A stretch of DNA of 64,000 nucleotides from positions 222,001 through 286,000 of the forward strand of contig NZ_CP136419.1 in NCBI RefSeq assembly GCF_039233145.1, given 5' to 3'. This stretch comes from Moorella humiferrea (GTDB lineage: Bacteria; Bacillota; DSM-521; Neomoorellales; Neomoorellaceae). Made by a program: the position numbers and the translations under genes. Shown in pieces: positions 21,449 through 32,346 of the stretch (its first letter is position 1; every line of letters begins with the position of its first letter). Under the pieces are notes generated by a model. That model had not been told where the DNA came from. It worked only from the letters and a program-made list of their open reading frames with translations, and did no database searches.

Positions 21449-24364
21449 ATGGCCACCGATAAAATCGTCATCCGCGGGGCGAGGGTCCACAACCTGAAAA
21501 ACATCGATGTTACCATCCCCCGGGATAAACTCGTCGTCATTACCGGCCTCTCGGGTTCGGGCAAGTCCTCTCTGGCCTTTGACACCATCTATGCCGAAGG
21601 GCAGCGTCGTTATGTAGAATCCCTGTCTTCCTACGCCCGCCAGTTCTTGGGCCAGATGGATAAACCCGATGTGGACGCAATAGAGGGCCTTTCCCCGGCC
21701 ATTTCCATCGACCAGAAGACGGCCAGCCACAACCCCCGTTCCACGGTAGGTACGGTGACGGAAATCTACGACTACCTGCGGCTTCTTTTTGCCCACATCG
21801 GCCGCCCCCACTGCCCCCGGTGCGGCCGGCTGATTACCGCCCAGACGGTGTCCCAGATGGTGGACCGCCTGCTGGCCTATCCGGAAGGAACCCGTTTTCA
21901 GGTGATGGCACCCGTCGTCCGGGGGCGCAAGGGAGAGTACCGCCAACTGCTGGAAGAGATCCGGCGTCAGGGTTACGTGCGCGTGCGGGTGGACGGAGAA
22001 ATACGGGAGACGGGTGAGGATATTTCCCTTGCTAAAAATAAGAAGCACAACATAGAGGTCGTCGTAGATCGCCTTCAAGTGCGGCCTGGTGTGGCCTCGC
22101 GCCTGGCCGAATCCCTGGAAACGGCTTTAAAGCTTGCCGACGGCGTTGTTCTTATCGACATCATCGACGGTGAAGAGCTGCTTTTGAGCGAAAAATTCGC
22201 CTGTATCGAGTGCGGCGTCAGCCTGCCCGAGATTACGCCGCGCCTTTTTTCATTTAACAATCCATACGGCGCCTGTCCGGCCTGCACCGGCTTGGGCGTT
22301 ACCATGAAGGTGGACCCCGACCTGGTGATACCCGACCGCAACCTGACCTTAAGGGAAGGGGCCATCGTCCCGTGGAGCCGTGGCAATAACGGTTACTTGC
22401 AGATACTGGAGTGCCTGGCCGAGCATTACGGTTTCGATTTGGACGTGCCCGTACGGGAACTCAAACCGGAACACCTGCAGGTCATCCTTTATGGCTCCGG
22501 GCAGGAACGGATAAAATTCCGCTACACCAACCGTTTTGGCGATCGGCGCGTCTATGAAGCTCCCTTCGAAGGGATCATCCCCAACCTGGAGCGGCGCTAC
22601 CAGGAAACCCAGTCGGAATGGTCGCGGGCGGAGATTGAGGGCTATATGAGCCAGCGGCCCTGCCCGGCCTGTAGAGGGGCGCGCCTGAAGCCGGAAGCCC
22701 TGGCCGTACGGGTAGGTGGCCTAAATATTTGCGAATTTGCGGCCCTGAATATTCGGGAAGCGGCAGCCTTCCTGCGTGACCTTAAACTAAACGAACGGGA
22801 AGAGATAATCGCTCGCCAGGTTTTAAAGGAAATCCAGGCTCGGCTGCAGTTCTTATTGGACGTAGGATTGGACTACCTGACCCTGGACCGGCCGGCGGCC
22901 ACCCTTTCCGGTGGGGAGGCCCAGCGCATCCGCCTGGCCACCCAGATCGGGTCGCAGCTGATGGGTGTTCTCTATATCCTGGACGAACCCAGCATCGGCT
23001 TGCACCAGCGGGATAACGCCCGCCTGATAGCCACTTTGAAACGTCTGCGGGATATGGGCAATACAGTTATCGTCGTCGAGCACGATGAAGATACCATGCG
23101 GGCCGCCGATTACCTAATTGACATCGGACCCGGGGCGGGGGACGGAGGCGGTCGGGTGGTAGCCGCCGGCACGCCCAAAGAGGTCATGGCCGACCCCAAC
23201 TCCCTCACCGGCCAGTATTTAAGTGGCCGGCGGCGTATACCGGTACCGGCTGTGCGGCGCCGGCCGGGGGATAAGTGGCTGACTATTAAGGGTGCCCGCG
23301 AGCACAACCTGAAAAATATCGACGTCAGCTTTCCCCTGGGCCTCTTTATCGGCGTTACCGGCGTATCCGGCTCCGGTAAAAGCACCCTGGTCAATGAGAT
23401 TCTCTATCGGGCCCTGGCCCAGCGCCTGAACGGCGCCCGGATCAACCCCGGGGATTTTGATGCTATAATTGGCGTCGAATATCTGGACAAGGTCATTGAG
23501 GTCGATCAGTCGCCCATCGGCCGGACGCCGCGTTCCAATCCAGCCACCTATACCGGCGTGTTCGACGACATCCGCGCCCTTTTTGCGGCCACGCCGGAAG
23601 CCCGCGCTCGGGGCTACAAACCGGGGCGCTTCAGCTTCAACGTCAAGGGCGGCCGTTGCGAGGCCTGCGGCGGCGACGGCATTATCAAGATCGAGATGCA
23701 TTTTTTGCCCGACGTTTACGTGCCCTGTGAAGTCTGCGGGGGCAGCCGTTATAACCGGGAGACCCTGGCCATAAAATACAAGGGGAAATCCATTGCCGAC
23801 GTCCTGGCCATGACCGTGGACGAGGCGGCAGAATTCTTTGCCGCCATTCCCCGGGTGCACCGGCGCCTGACCACCCTCCAAGACGTAGGTCTGGGTTACA
23901 TTACCCTGGGCCAGCCGGCGACCACCCTGTCGGGCGGCGAAGCCCAGCGGGTGAAATTGGCGGCGGAACTGGCCCGGCGCAGTACCGGCCGGACCATGTA
24001 CATCCTGGACGAGCCCACCACGGGACTGCACATGGCCGACATCGAGCGGTTGCTCGACGTCCTGCAGCGCCTAGTGGATGCCGGTAACACCGTCGTGGTC
24101 ATCGAGCACAACCTGGATGTAATCAAATCGGTGGACTACATCATTGATCTGGGCCCCGAAGGCGGCGAGGGTGGCGGCCGGGTGGTGGCCGCCGGCACGC
24201 CGGAAGAGGTCTGCCGGGTGAAAGAGTCTTATACCGGCCAGTTCTTAGCACCTGTCCTGGAGCGGGATAAAGGGAGGCAGGCGGATCGAGGGATGGAAGG
24301 AAACCCCGAGGGCCGGCCTCCGGCTAGATCTCAGGACTTGCCCAGGGTAGTGGGACAGGAATAG
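21449..24364 (+). CDS. uvrA: Excinuclease ABC subunit A
   Basis: Damage-recognition ATPase of nucleotide excision repair, 971 residues, with two ABC modules. Module 1 has Walker [10 protein letters not shown] and signature [16 protein letters not shown]; module 2 has GVSGSGKST and [16 protein letters not shown]. Zinc-binding Cys pairs are visible (CPRCGR, CIECGV...CPACTG, CEACGG...CEVCGG). The last 30 residues are a charged, proline-rich tail outside the conserved fold. ATG at 21449 is used because GGGGGTGA lies just upstream; GTG at 21440 lacks a site. Confidence 0.97.
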   Translation: MATDKIVIRGARVHNLKNIDVTIPRDKLVVITGLSGSGKSSLAFDTIYAEGQRRYVESLSSYARQFLGQMDKPDVDAIEGLSPAISIDQKTASHNPRSTVGTVTEIYDYLRLLFAHIGRPHCPRCGRLITAQTVSQMVDRLLAYPEGTRFQVMAPVVRGRKGEYRQLLEEIRRQGYVRVRVDGEIRETGEDISLAKNKKHNIEVVVDRLQVRPGVASRLAESLETALKLADGVVLIDIIDGEELLLSEKFACIECGVSLPEITPRLFSFNNPYGACPACTGLGVTMKVDPDLVIPDRNLTLREGAIVPWSRGNNGYLQILECLAEHYGFDLDVPVRELKPEHLQVILYGSGQERIKFRYTNRFGDRRVYEAPFEGIIPNLERRYQETQSEWSRAEIEGYMSQRPCPACRGARLKPEALAVRVGGLNICEFAALNIREAAAFLRDLKLNEREEIIARQVLKEIQARLQFLLDVGLDYLTLDRPAATLSGGEAQRIRLATQIGSQLMGVLYILDEPSIGLHQRDNARLIATLKRLRDMGNTVIVVEHDEDTMRAADYLIDIGPGAGDGGGRVVAAGTPKEVMADPNSLTGQYLSGRRRIPVPAVRRRPGDKWLTIKGAREHNLKNIDVSFPLGLFIGVTGVSGSGKSTLVNEILYRALAQRLNGARINPGDFDAIIGVEYLDKVIEVDQSPIGRTPRSNPATYTGVFDDIRALFAATPEARARGYKPGRFSFNVKGGRCEACGGDGIIKIEMHFLPDVYVPCEVCGGSRYNRETLAIKYKGKSIADVLAMTVDEAAEFFAAIPRVHRRLTTLQDVGLGYITLGQPATTLSGGEAQRVKLAAELARRSTGRTMYILDEPTTGLHMADIERLLDVLQRLVDAGNTVVVIEHNLDVIKSVDYIIDLGPEGGEGGGRVVAAGTPEEVCRVKESYTGQFLAPVLERDKGRQADRGMEGNPEGRPPARSQDLPRVVGQE

Positions 24365-24438
24365 ATAAGGATTGAACAAAAGGACGCCTGAGCGAGCATT
24401 TGCGAGGGAACAAACGCCAACTCGAAGAAAATTGTAGA

Positions 24439-24565
24439 AGGCGGGCTTCTGTTGGGAGCAAGCGACTTTGGCCGAATGGCAAAGCGGCCGCAGGCTGTGT
24501 CGAAGAGCGAGGGCGGGGCCGAGGACAGCGAGGCCTTCGGTGCGAGCCGCAACAGAAGCCCGCCT
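24439..24565. repeat. Palindromic intergenic element, copy A
   Basis: A perfect 15-bp inverted repeat (AGGCGGGCTTCTGTT and its complement at 24551-24565) encloses 97 bases. Inside, 24505-24528 is identical over 24 bases to the reverse complement of 55826-55849, and flanking bases such as the AGCGACTT motif are also alike. It fills much of the uvrA-uvrC gap and ends 15 bases before uvrC. The element could fold as a long hairpin in the transcript. Confidence 0.7.
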
Positions 24566-24580
24566 GAAAGAAGGGATACC

Positions 24581-26425
24581 ATGGACCTCGAGGAGAAACT
24601 GGCGCGCCTGCCGGATCATCCCGGCGTCTACATTATGCGCGATGCCCAGGGCGAAATCATCTACGTCGGTAAGGCCGCTTCCCTGAAAAAACGGGTGCGC
24701 TCCTATTTCCGCGGCCAGCATCCGCCGCGGACGCAGGTCATGGTGGAAAAGATCGCCGATATTGAATACATCCTTACGGATAACGAAGTCGAGGCCCTGA
24801 TTCTCGAGTGCAACCTTATTAAGGAACACCGGCCGCGGTACAATGTCAGTTTAAAGGACGACAAAAGCTATCCTTACATTAAAATTACCCTCCAGGAGCA
24901 GTTTCCCCGGCTGCAAATCACGCGTTCCCTCGTCCGGGACGGCTCCCGCTATTTCGGCCCCTACACCAATGTGGGGGCCCTGCGGGAAACTTTAAAAATT
25001 CTGCGCAGCCTGTTTCCGGTACGCACCTGCCGGGAGACGCCCCTGCAGTTCCGCAGCCGCCCCTGCCTCAACGCCCACATCAACCGCTGCCTGGCCCCCT
25101 GCAGCGGTAGGGTGAACCAGGAGGTCTACCGGCAGGCCGTCGATAATATTATCCTGTTCCTGGAAGGGAAGCACACCGCCCTCATCAAGGAATTAAAGGA
25201 GCAGATGACCGCCGCCGCCGAACGGCTGGAATTTGAAAAGGCGGCGCGGTTGCGGGACCAGCTGCGGGCCGTGGAGGAGGTCTGCGCCCGGCAGAAAATC
25301 ACCGCCGCCGGCGGCGATGAAGACGCCGATGCCGTGGCCTTCGCCCGCGAAGGGGAAGCGGCCCTGGGCCTCATCTTCTTCAGCCGCAACGGCAAAGTGA
25401 TCGGTCGCGACCATTTCTTCCTTACCGGAACGGAAGGGTTGTCGCGGGGGGAAGTTATGGCGGCCCTGTTAAAGGAATACTACAGCCGGGGCGTAGAAAT
25501 TCCCCCGCAGATCCTCCTCCACGACGAGCCGGAGGATGCCGAGACAATCGCCAGCTGGCTGGGGCGGCTGCGCGGCGGCCGTGTCGAGTTAAAGGTACCC
25601 AAAAGGGGCAGCAAGTTAAAGCTGTTGCAGCTGGTCCATGAAAATGCCGTCAACCTCCTCCAGGAGCACCTTCTGGCCCGCCAGCGCCAGGAGGAGGGTG
25701 GCAAGGCGGCCCTGATGGAACTGCAACAGGCCCTTGGCCTGCCGCGGTTGCCGCGGCGCATGGAAGCCTATGATATTTCCAACTTCCAGGGGAGCAGCGC
25801 GGTGGGGGCCATGGCTGTCTTTGTGGACGGCCGGCCGTTGACGTCGGCCTACCGCCGTTTCCAGATTAAGACGGTGAAGGCTCCCAATGATTTTGCTTCC
25901 CTCCAGGAGGTCTTAACCCGGCGTTTCCGCCGGGCTGCCGAAGGAGACGCGCGGTTTGCCGAGTTGCCGGACTTCGTCCTAATCGACGGCGGTCTGGGCC
26001 AGCTGCATGCCGCCCGGGAGGTGATGGCGGCCCAGGGTGTGGCGGCCATTCCCACCTTTGCCCTGGCCAAGGAGGAGGAACTGCTGTTCCGGGAGGGCAG
26101 CCCCGAACCGATACGCCTGCCGCGGGACGGCCGGGCCCTTAAGCTTTTGCAGCACCTGCGGGATGAGGTCCACCGTTTTGCCATAACCTATCACCGTCAG
26201 AAACGGGAAAAGAGCGCCTACCGTTCGGTGCTGGACGACATTCCCGGAGTGGGACCCAAACGCAAAAGAGCCCTGCTGCGCCATTTCGGCTCTGTCGAAA
26301 GGATAAGCCGGGCGACCTTAGAAGAATTGCTGGAGGTAGAGGGGATGAATCGGGCCGTGGCGGCCCGCATCCTGGAAGGCCTGGGGAGGAAAAATAATGG
26401 GGAGAATCCGGCTGGTAGCCTTTGA
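24581..26425 (+). CDS. uvrC: Excinuclease ABC subunit C
   Basis: Nuclease subunit making both incisions in nucleotide excision repair, 614 residues. The N-terminal GIY-YIG domain (VYIMRDAQGEIIYVGKA, about residues 15-35) makes the 3' cut. A UVR helix pair (about 205-235, MTAAAERLEFEKAARLRDQL) binds UvrB. The RNase H-like domain (about 385-520; AYDISNFQGSSAVGAM, LIDGGLGQL) makes the 5' cut, and tandem helix-hairpin-helix motifs end the protein. ATG at 24581 gives the normal family start MDLEEKLARLPDHPGVYIM; the open frame upstream is the palindromic element. Confidence 0.96.
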   Translation: MDLEEKLARLPDHPGVYIMRDAQGEIIYVGKAASLKKRVRSYFRGQHPPRTQVMVEKIADIEYILTDNEVEALILECNLIKEHRPRYNVSLKDDKSYPYIKITLQEQFPRLQITRSLVRDGSRYFGPYTNVGALRETLKILRSLFPVRTCRETPLQFRSRPCLNAHINRCLAPCSGRVNQEVYRQAVDNIILFLEGKHTALIKELKEQMTAAAERLEFEKAARLRDQLRAVEEVCARQKITAAGGDEDADAVAFAREGEAALGLIFFSRNGKVIGRDHFFLTGTEGLSRGEVMAALLKEYYSRGVEIPPQILLHDEPEDAETIASWLGRLRGGRVELKVPKRGSKLKLLQLVHENAVNLLQEHLLARQRQEEGGKAALMELQQALGLPRLPRRMEAYDISNFQGSSAVGAMAVFVDGRPLTSAYRRFQIKTVKAPNDFASLQEVLTRRFRRAAEGDARFAELPDFVLIDGGLGQLHAAREVMAAQGVAAIPTFALAKEEELLFREGSPEPIRLPRDGRALKLLQHLRDEVHRFAITYHRQKREKSAYRSVLDDIPGVGPKRKRALLRHFGSVERISRATLEELLEVEGMNRAVAARILEGLGRKNNGENPAGSL

Positions 26426-27209
26426 TTTAGATGGGACACTTTTAAATGACGATTTGGAAATAGATGCCCGAACGAAGGAAGCCATAAAAAGGGTTCGGGG
26501 AAAAGGTATAATTGTTACCCTGGCCACGGGACGTATGTTTAGTTCGGCAAGGCCTTATGCCGTGGAGCTGGGGTTAGATTTGCCCCTCGTCGTTTACCAT
26601 GGCGCCCAGTTGCGCCATTCTACGACGGGTGAAGTCCTTTTTGAACGCACCGTGCCCATCGACCTTGCCGCCCGTTTGATTGCCGTCATTCGCCAGTTCG
26701 GCTACGCCTATAACGTTTATTTGGACGACCGGCTCTATGTAGAAAAAATCGCCGCGGAAAATGAGGAGTATGCCTGGAGGGCCGGGGTGGAACTCCATCT
26801 GGTGGAAGATATGCTTTCTTTTCTTAAGGAACAAGGAAAGGGCCCTTTAAAAATTGTTGCCCTGCGCGACGGGCCGGAGTTAGACCCTCTGGAAGCCGCC
26901 ATTCGCCGTCAGGTGGGAGAAGCGGTTTACTTCACCCGTTCTTTACCCCATTACCTGGAGATGCTCAATCCGGAAGTCAATAAAGCCCGGGGGCTCCAGG
27001 CCCTGGCCGAGATAGAGGGCGTAAGGCCGGAAGAAATTATGGTCTTCGGCGACAGCTACAACGATCTCCAAATGTTTCAGTATGCCGGTCTGGCCGTAGC
27101 CATGGCCAACGCCCCGGCGGAAGTTAAGGCGGCCGCCGATTATGTCACCGGCAGCAATAATGAAAGCGGCGTAGCCCAGGCTTTAGAAAAATTCATTCTG
27201 GGGGGTTGA
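26397..27209 (+). CDS. HAD-superfamily hydrolase, Cof subfamily
   Basis: Phosphatase of the Cof/YidA type, 270 residues. The nucleophile motif is VAFDLDGTLLNDD, motif II contains TLATGRMFSS, and motif III/IV is VFGDSYNDLQMF. The large cap domain between residues 85 and 190 is the C2B type that acts on small phosphorylated metabolites such as sugar or nucleotide phosphates. It starts 29 bases inside uvrC with GGGGAGG upstream, so is coupled to it. Substrate is not predictable. Confidence 0.9.
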   Translation: MGRIRLVAFDLDGTLLNDDLEIDARTKEAIKRVRGKGIIVTLATGRMFSSARPYAVELGLDLPLVVYHGAQLRHSTTGEVLFERTVPIDLAARLIAVIRQFGYAYNVYLDDRLYVEKIAAENEEYAWRAGVELHLVEDMLSFLKEQGKGPLKIVALRDGPELDPLEAAIRRQVGEAVYFTRSLPHYLEMLNPEVNKARGLQALAEIEGVRPEEIMVFGDSYNDLQMFQYAGLAVAMANAPAEVKAAADYVTGSNNESGVAQALEKFILGG

Positions 27210-27216
27210 ATCGGGG

Positions 27217-27951
27217 TTGCCCCAGTCCTTCCTGGGAGATTATCACGTGCATACGCGTAACAGCGACGGTCGTGCCGCCGCGCGGGATATGGTGGCCGCC
27301 GCCAGGCGGGCCGGTCTGGAAGAAGTCGCCCTTACCGACCACGGTCCCCGCAACATCGGTGTGGGGGTCAACGCCGCCAACGTATTCCTGCGCCTTAAAA
27401 AGAAGGTGGCGGGATGGGACACCCCGGACATCCGGGTTTTAATCGGCGCCGAAGCCAACATCGTCGGCCTCAATGGGGAAATAGATATCCCGGCCGCCGT
27501 CTACCGGCAGCTGGACCTCCTGCTGGTGGGGCTCCATCCTTATGTTTTGCCGCGGGACTGGGCCACAGCCCGTGAACTCGTCCTGGCCAATCAGCTCCAG
27601 GGGCGCAGCTGCCGCTGGCGGGAGAGGGCGATGGAGGCCAACACGCGGGCCTTAACGGCGGCCCTGGAAAAACATCCCGTCTTTTGCATAACCCATCCGG
27701 GCCTGGAAATGCCGGTGGACATAGAGCCCCTGGCACGGGTCTGTGCTCGTACGGGTACTTTGTGGGAGGTAAACGTCGGGCACTGCTACCAGCGGCCGCA
27801 GGAACTGGCCCGGGTGGCCCGCTGGGGTGTGCGCTTCGTTGTCAACAGCGACGCTCACCAGCCGGCCACGGTAGGCCGGCTGGAGGAGGGGTGGCGGCTC
27901 CTAAGGGCGGCCGGCGTTCCCCCGGAACAGGTGATAAACCTGCGCCATTGA
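27217..27951 (+). CDS. PHP-domain phosphoesterase
   Basis: Metal-dependent phosphoesterase of 244 residues, residues 5-230 forming a PHP domain. Metal ligands: [46 protein letters not shown] and NSDAHQP. Related PHP proteins include histidinol phosphatases and nucleotide phosphatases. TTG start 7 bases after the HAD gene, within the same run leading to rapZ. Function beyond the family is unknown. Confidence 0.85.
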   Translation: MPQSFLGDYHVHTRNSDGRAAARDMVAAARRAGLEEVALTDHGPRNIGVGVNAANVFLRLKKKVAGWDTPDIRVLIGAEANIVGLNGEIDIPAAVYRQLDLLLVGLHPYVLPRDWATARELVLANQLQGRSCRWRERAMEANTRALTAALEKHPVFCITHPGLEMPVDIEPLARVCARTGTLWEVNVGHCYQRPQELARVARWGVRFVVNSDAHQPATVGRLEEGWRLLRAAGVPPEQVINLRH

Positions 27952-27977
27952 AGTTATCCACAGGGAGGGGAGGACAA

Positions 27978-28874
27978 ATGACGGAAAATGCTTATCCGCG
28001 CCTGGTTATCGTCACCGGCCTTTCCGGGGCCGGTAAAACCCAGGCCGCCCGCTGTCTGGAAGATTTGGGGTTTTTCTGCGTTGACAACCTGCCTCCCTCC
28101 CTGATACCCGGCCTTGTCGATCTACTGCGGCAGCCGGCCAAAAACGGGAAAGGAATAGACAAGGTGGCCCTGGTAATGGACATCCGGGGAGGGCAGTTTT
28201 TTGACGACCTGGAGGAAGCCCTGGCCTACCTGGACAGTAGGGGTATACCCTATGAGATCCTTTTTCTGGAGGCGGCCGACGAAGTCCTGGTGCGGCGATA
28301 TAAGGAAACCCGGCGCCGCCATCCCCTATCCAGCGGCGGCCAGATTTTAGAAGGCATTATCGCCGAAAGGCGGCGCCTGGAAGAACTGCGCGGCCGGGCC
28401 ACCAAAATTATCGATACTTCCGAATTAACACCGCGGCAGCTTAAAGAGCAGGTCGCCGAGCTCTTCGGCGACAGTCGGCGGCAGTTGAAAATTAGCATCA
28501 TTTCTTTCGGTTACAAATACGGCATCCCTTTGGACGCCGATTTGGTTATGGATGTGCGCTTTTTACCCAATCCCTATTATAACCCCGCCCTGCGGCCCTT
28601 TACCGGCCATGACCGCTGTGTGGCCGATTTCGTTATGGCCTCGCCCGAAGCCCAGGAGTTTATCGCCAAGTTTGCTGCCCTCTTACGTTTTCTCATCCCC
28701 CAGTATCAGCTGGAAGGCAAATCCCACCTGGTTATCGCCATAGGGTGTACCGGCGGCCAGCACCGTTCCGTTACCCTGGCCAACAAACTGGGTGAAATCC
28801 TCCGGGGCGACAGCTACGACGTAGTAGTAAAGCACCGGGATTTGATACGCTATTTAAGCGGCGGCAGGAGGTAA
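27978..28874 (+). CDS. rapZ: RapZ/YvcJ nucleotide-binding protein
   Basis: P-loop protein of 298 residues, Walker A in [12 protein letters not shown] (about residue 12). The RapZ C-terminal domain has [23 protein letters not shown] and [10 protein letters not shown]. In enterobacteria RapZ controls glmS through small RNAs; in Firmicutes YvcJ hydrolyses GTP and affects competence. The rapZ-yvcK-whiA order is conserved across Gram-positive bacteria and is seen here. ATG with GGGGAGGA upstream; the longer open frame upstream overlaps the PHP gene and is not used. Confidence 0.95.
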   Translation: MTENAYPRLVIVTGLSGAGKTQAARCLEDLGFFCVDNLPPSLIPGLVDLLRQPAKNGKGIDKVALVMDIRGGQFFDDLEEALAYLDSRGIPYEILFLEAADEVLVRRYKETRRRHPLSSGGQILEGIIAERRRLEELRGRATKIIDTSELTPRQLKEQVAELFGDSRRQLKISIISFGYKYGIPLDADLVMDVRFLPNPYYNPALRPFTGHDRCVADFVMASPEAQEFIAKFAALLRFLIPQYQLEGKSHLVIAIGCTGGQHRSVTLANKLGEILRGDSYDVVVKHRDLIRYLSGGRR

Positions 28875-28880
28875 GAAGGC

Positions 28881-30221
28881 GTGGAGGGTTTAAAATGGCT
28901 CTATCCCGGGTTAAAGATTAAACGCTGGCTGCTGCTGGCCGCCCTGGGCTTATTTTTGCTGGTTTCTGGATTGACTCTCATCATGGGAGTAACTTTGTTG
29001 GCCTCGGCAGAACAGGGTGTTACGTGGTTTATCCTTCACACCCTGGGCCGTTTGGGTTCGCCGTTATTTTCGGGAATCCTTACCTCCTGCCTGGGTTTAC
29101 TCCTTATGCTTTATGGGGTCCAGCGGCTGGCCGGTTCCGTTTTTAATGTCCTTCTGCCCGGGAATGTCGACAACCCCTGGAAGGTGTTTTACCGCCGCCG
29201 GTATCTCTCACGCGGCCCCCATATAGTGGCCATCGGCGGGGGAACGGGGCTGGCCGTCCTGTTGCGGGGGCTAAAAAATTATACATGCAATCTTACGGCC
29301 ATAGTGACGGTGGCCGACGACGGCGGCAGTTCCGGGATCCTGCGCCAGGAATTAAAAATCCCACCTCCCGGAGACATCCGCAACTGCCTGGTGGCCCTGG
29401 CCGATACCGAAAGCCTGATGGAGGATCTGTTTAATTACCGGTTTCAGCAAGGGGAAGGCCTGGCCGGACACAGCCTGGGCAATCTTCTTTTGGCGGCCAT
29501 GACGGACATGGCCGGCGATTTTGAACGGGCCATCCAGGAATTGGCCAGGGTGCTGGCCGTAGGCGGTCAGGTTATTCCCTCCACCACCAGTTATGTCGTC
29601 CTGGGGGCCGAGATGGCCGACGGCACTACCGTTTTAGGAGAAAGCAACATTCCCCGGGCGGGCAAGCGCATTAAAAGGGTGTTTTTGGAACCGCCCTCCT
29701 GCCGTCCGCCGGCAGCCGCCTTGGAAGCCATAGCCAGGGCCGACGCCATTATCATCGGTCCCGGCAGTCTTTATACCAGTGTTTTGCCCAATTTACTGGT
29801 GCGCGGCCTGGTTGAGGCCCTGCGCCGGGCCCGGGCACCGGTTTTTTATGTCTGCAACATCATGACCCAGCCGGGGGAAACCGATGGTTATACGGTTGCC
29901 GATCACCTGCAGGCCATTATCGACCACTGCGGCCCGGGTTTGATAGACGTGGTCATCGCCCACCGGGGTCCTATATCGCGGAGAAGCCTAAGGCGTTACG
30001 GCGAACAGGGGGCGCGCCCGGTCTTAATCAATGGTCCGGCGGTTGCCAGGTTGGGCGTTGAGCTGCGGACGGGATGGCTGGTAGATGAAACCCACTTAGT
30101 TCGCCATCATCCCCAGCGTTTGGCCGCCCTGATTATGGATGCCCTCTATTCCCGCCATTCCCCCGGCCGCCAGCGTTTCAGCTTTTTAATACGGGAAAAA
30201 TTTCGCAACCTCGGCGTTTAA
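28881..30221 (+). CDS. yvcK: YvcK/CofD-family protein with N-terminal membrane segments
   Basis: Gluconeogenesis and cell-shape factor of 446 residues. Residues 15-42 and 55-85 look like two transmembrane segments, followed by the YvcK domain with IGGGTGLAVLLRGLKNY, VADDGGSSG, PPGDIRNCLVALAD, NIPRAGKRIKRVF and IGPGSLYTSVLPNL. YvcK binds UDP-sugars and is phosphorylated by PASTA kinases in relatives. The membrane anchor is an addition compared with Bacillus YvcK. GTG start with AGGAGGT upstream, 6 bases after rapZ. Confidence 0.92.
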   Translation: MEGLKWLYPGLKIKRWLLLAALGLFLLVSGLTLIMGVTLLASAEQGVTWFILHTLGRLGSPLFSGILTSCLGLLLMLYGVQRLAGSVFNVLLPGNVDNPWKVFYRRRYLSRGPHIVAIGGGTGLAVLLRGLKNYTCNLTAIVTVADDGGSSGILRQELKIPPPGDIRNCLVALADTESLMEDLFNYRFQQGEGLAGHSLGNLLLAAMTDMAGDFERAIQELARVLAVGGQVIPSTTSYVVLGAEMADGTTVLGESNIPRAGKRIKRVFLEPPSCRPPAAALEAIARADAIIIGPGSLYTSVLPNLLVRGLVEALRRARAPVFYVCNIMTQPGETDGYTVADHLQAIIDHCGPGLIDVVIAHRGPISRRSLRRYGEQGARPVLINGPAVARLGVELRTGWLVDETHLVRHHPQRLAALIMDALYSRHSPGRQRFSFLIREKFRNLGV

Positions 30222-30246
30222 AAAGTAGATTAACGGGGTGGGGTCT

Positions 30247-31182
30247 ATGGCCGTATCCTTTTCCTTGGAAGCCAAGGAAGAGCTTGCCCGGGTGAAAAAA
30301 AGACGGGCATGCTGCAGCGAGGCAGAGCTGGTGGCCGTTCTGCGCCAGGGCAAATCTCCGGCGTTATGGGGGGATGAGGGTCTTTTAGTGATTACCGCCC
30401 ATGCAGCCATAGCTAGGAGGATTTATTCCCTGGCCAGGTCCGTTTTGGGACTTCCTTTGCAGGTAAAGATAGAACGCCGGGGCGGCAAGGGTCGTCCGGT
30501 ATTTAAAGTCCTGACACCGGCAGGCAGGGACGCCCTCGCCGACTGGTTGGCTTTAAGGCAAAGGGTGCCGGAGCAGCAGTGCTGCCGGGCCGCCTATTTA
30601 CGGGGGGCCTTTCTGGTCGCCGGTTCCGTTAATAAGCCGACTACGACCCATCATTTGGAATTTTTAATCGAAGGGGAAGACGAGGCCCTTCGCCTGCAGG
30701 ACATTATGCGGCACCTGGAACTCCAACCCCGGCTTAGTCGCCGCAAGGGTGGATTGGTTTTATACCTTAAAGATAGCGAGCAAATTGTCCGGGCCTTAAG
30801 CCTGATGGGAGCCCACAGCGCCGTCCTCGCCTATGAAAACGTCCGCATTTTTAAAGAAATGCGCAACCGGGTCAATCGCCTGGTGAACTGCGAAACGGCC
30901 AATTTGAGCAAGAGCGTGGAAACGGGTCTGCGCCAGGCGGAGAATATCCGTTATCTGGTGGCGACCCTGGGCTGGGAGGGGCTGCCGCCCGGACTGCAAG
31001 AGATAGCCGCCCTGCGCCTGGAGCACCCGGAAGCCAGTTTAAAGGAATTGGGGGAAATGCTGGACCCCCCGGTGGGAAAGTCGGGGGTAAACCACCGTCT
31101 GCGGCGTCTGGAACATCTTACCATGAAGGTGCGGGCCCGGAGGGGAGAATTGGATGCGACGCACGACAATTCATCGTGTTGA
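30247..31182 (+). CDS. whiA: DNA-binding protein WhiA
   Basis: Protein of 311 residues with a homing-endonuclease-derived (LAGLIDADG-like) N-terminal domain ([18 protein letters not shown]) and a C-terminal helix-turn-helix ([25 protein letters not shown]). WhiA controls sporulation septation in Streptomyces and cell division and chromosome segregation in Bacillus. Third gene of the rapZ-yvcK-whiA set. ATG 30247 follows a G-rich ribosome site; GTG 30238 is a possible earlier start. Confidence 0.95.
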   Translation: MAVSFSLEAKEELARVKKRRACCSEAELVAVLRQGKSPALWGDEGLLVITAHAAIARRIYSLARSVLGLPLQVKIERRGGKGRPVFKVLTPAGRDALADWLALRQRVPEQQCCRAAYLRGAFLVAGSVNKPTTTHHLEFLIEGEDEALRLQDIMRHLELQPRLSRRKGGLVLYLKDSEQIVRALSLMGAHSAVLAYENVRIFKEMRNRVNRLVNCETANLSKSVETGLRQAENIRYLVATLGWEGLPPGLQEIAALRLEHPEASLKELGEMLDPPVGKSGVNHRLRRLEHLTMKVRARRGELDATHDNSSC

Positions 31183-31645
31183 CGGTCCTAACGCCATGGC
31201 CCTCTGGCCTAAAGTTACCCCCTTGTGGCGCGTGGCCTGGAATTTTTTCTGGCTCGAAGTCAGCCGTTTTTTACCCTTTTTAAACTTAAAGAATTGGATT
31301 CTGCGCCGTATGGTGGGTATAAAAATAGAGGCGACAGCTGCGGTGGGCCTGATGGCCATGTTCGATATATTAAGGCCGGACCTCATCAGCATTGGCCCCG
31401 GCAGTGTTATCGGTTATAACGCTACCATTCTGACCCATGAGTTTTTGCCCCAATCTTATCGCCTTGGGGCGGTAGAAATCGGCGCCAAAGTCCTGATCGG
31501 CGCCAATGCCACCATTTTACCGGGGGTGAGCATCGGGGACGGTGCCATTGTCGGTGCCGGAGCGGTAGTAACCCGGGATGTACCGCCGCAAACCATGGTC
31601 GGCGGCGTGCCGGCGCGGGTGATAGGTAAGGTGGAGGAACTATGA
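31154..31645 (+). CDS. Hexapeptide-repeat acyltransferase
   Basis: Left-handed beta-helix acyltransferase of 163 residues, related to maltose/galactoside O-acetyltransferases. Hexapeptide repeats run from about residue 70 ([16 protein letters not shown]) to 150 ([33 protein letters not shown]). The His of ILTHEF is the expected catalytic residue. The N-terminal 50 residues are hydrophobic and may associate with the membrane. It starts 29 bases inside whiA with GGAGGGG upstream. The acceptor is unknown. Confidence 0.85.
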   Translation: MRRTTIHRVDGPNAMALWPKVTPLWRVAWNFFWLEVSRFLPFLNLKNWILRRMVGIKIEATAAVGLMAMFDILRPDLISIGPGSVIGYNATILTHEFLPQSYRLGAVEIGAKVLIGANATILPGVSIGDGAIVGAGAVVTRDVPPQTMVGGVPARVIGKVEEL

Positions 31646-32316
31646 AAAAGGCAGTTACATCGTCCGGTAATGGCGCAGGCGGTACCTGCGCCGCCATATT
31701 TAGGTGGGCAAAACTCCTCCTCTGGGAAGACCCTTTTGAAAAACGGTTTCTGCTGTCCCTGGTATTTATTAATCTTGCGGGTTCCCTTTACGGCTATTAC
31801 TGGTACCGCGAGCAGCTGGCCCACACGCCGGTAATATGGTGGCCCTTTATCCCCGACAGCCCCTTAGCCACCACCCTTTTCGGATTGGCCGTGCTCTTTA
31901 ACTATTGGGAACGGGAGGGCAGCCTTCTGCAAATAATCGCCGCTGCGGCCGTCATTAAATACGGCCTTTGGGCAATGATTATCATCAGCGATTTCTGGCT
32001 GGCCGGGGCTCCGGTCACGGCCGTCGAAGCAGGGCTGTGGCTGTCCCACCTCGGTATGGTAATAGAAGGCTGCATCTTTCTGCGGCATTGGCCGGTTTAC
32101 TTGCGGGACCTTTTCCCGGCGTTCCTCTGGCTGGGGTTGAACGATTTCGTTGATTACTGGCTGGGGATGCACCCTTATCTCTTCGCCCCCGGTCAGGAGG
32201 GGCTGGCCCTCTTTACGGCCGTCCTTTTGAGCCTTTTTTTAAGCTTTTGGTATTTGGTGCGAACTAAATTGGGCATCAGGGGCAGGAAAAAGGGGGAGAG
32301 GGGGAGAATAATATAA
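31642..32316 (+). CDS. DUF1405-like integral membrane protein
   Basis: Membrane protein of 224 residues with about six hydrophobic segments, resembling the DUF1405 family (Bacillus YpjA). Recognisable segments are [29 protein letters not shown] and [17 protein letters not shown]. Function is unknown. The ATG overlaps the stop of the acyltransferase gene (ATGA), and both may form a unit with whiA. Confidence 0.75.
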   Translation: MKKAVTSSGNGAGGTCAAIFRWAKLLLWEDPFEKRFLLSLVFINLAGSLYGYYWYREQLAHTPVIWWPFIPDSPLATTLFGLAVLFNYWEREGSLLQIIAAAAVIKYGLWAMIIISDFWLAGAPVTAVEAGLWLSHLGMVIEGCIFLRHWPVYLRDLFPAFLWLGLNDFVDYWLGMHPYLFAPGQEGLALFTAVLLSLFLSFWYLVRTKLGIRGRKKGERGRII

Positions 32317-32346
32317 ATTAAAACCTTGACCGGGAGGAGGAGAGCG

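Noticed and set aside
23464-23472. TGCTATAAT inside uvrA
   Set aside because: It lies in the uvrA coding frame and no gene starts downstream.
24452-24580. N-terminal extension of uvrC by 43 codons
   Set aside because: The extension is translated palindromic-element DNA, whereas the ATG at 24581 gives the normal UvrC start.
27954-27962. Perfect DnaA-box sequence TTATCCACA ahead of rapZ
   Set aside because: A single 9-mer can occur by chance in 64 kb on two strands, and there is no cluster, AT-rich region, dnaA or dnaN nearby.
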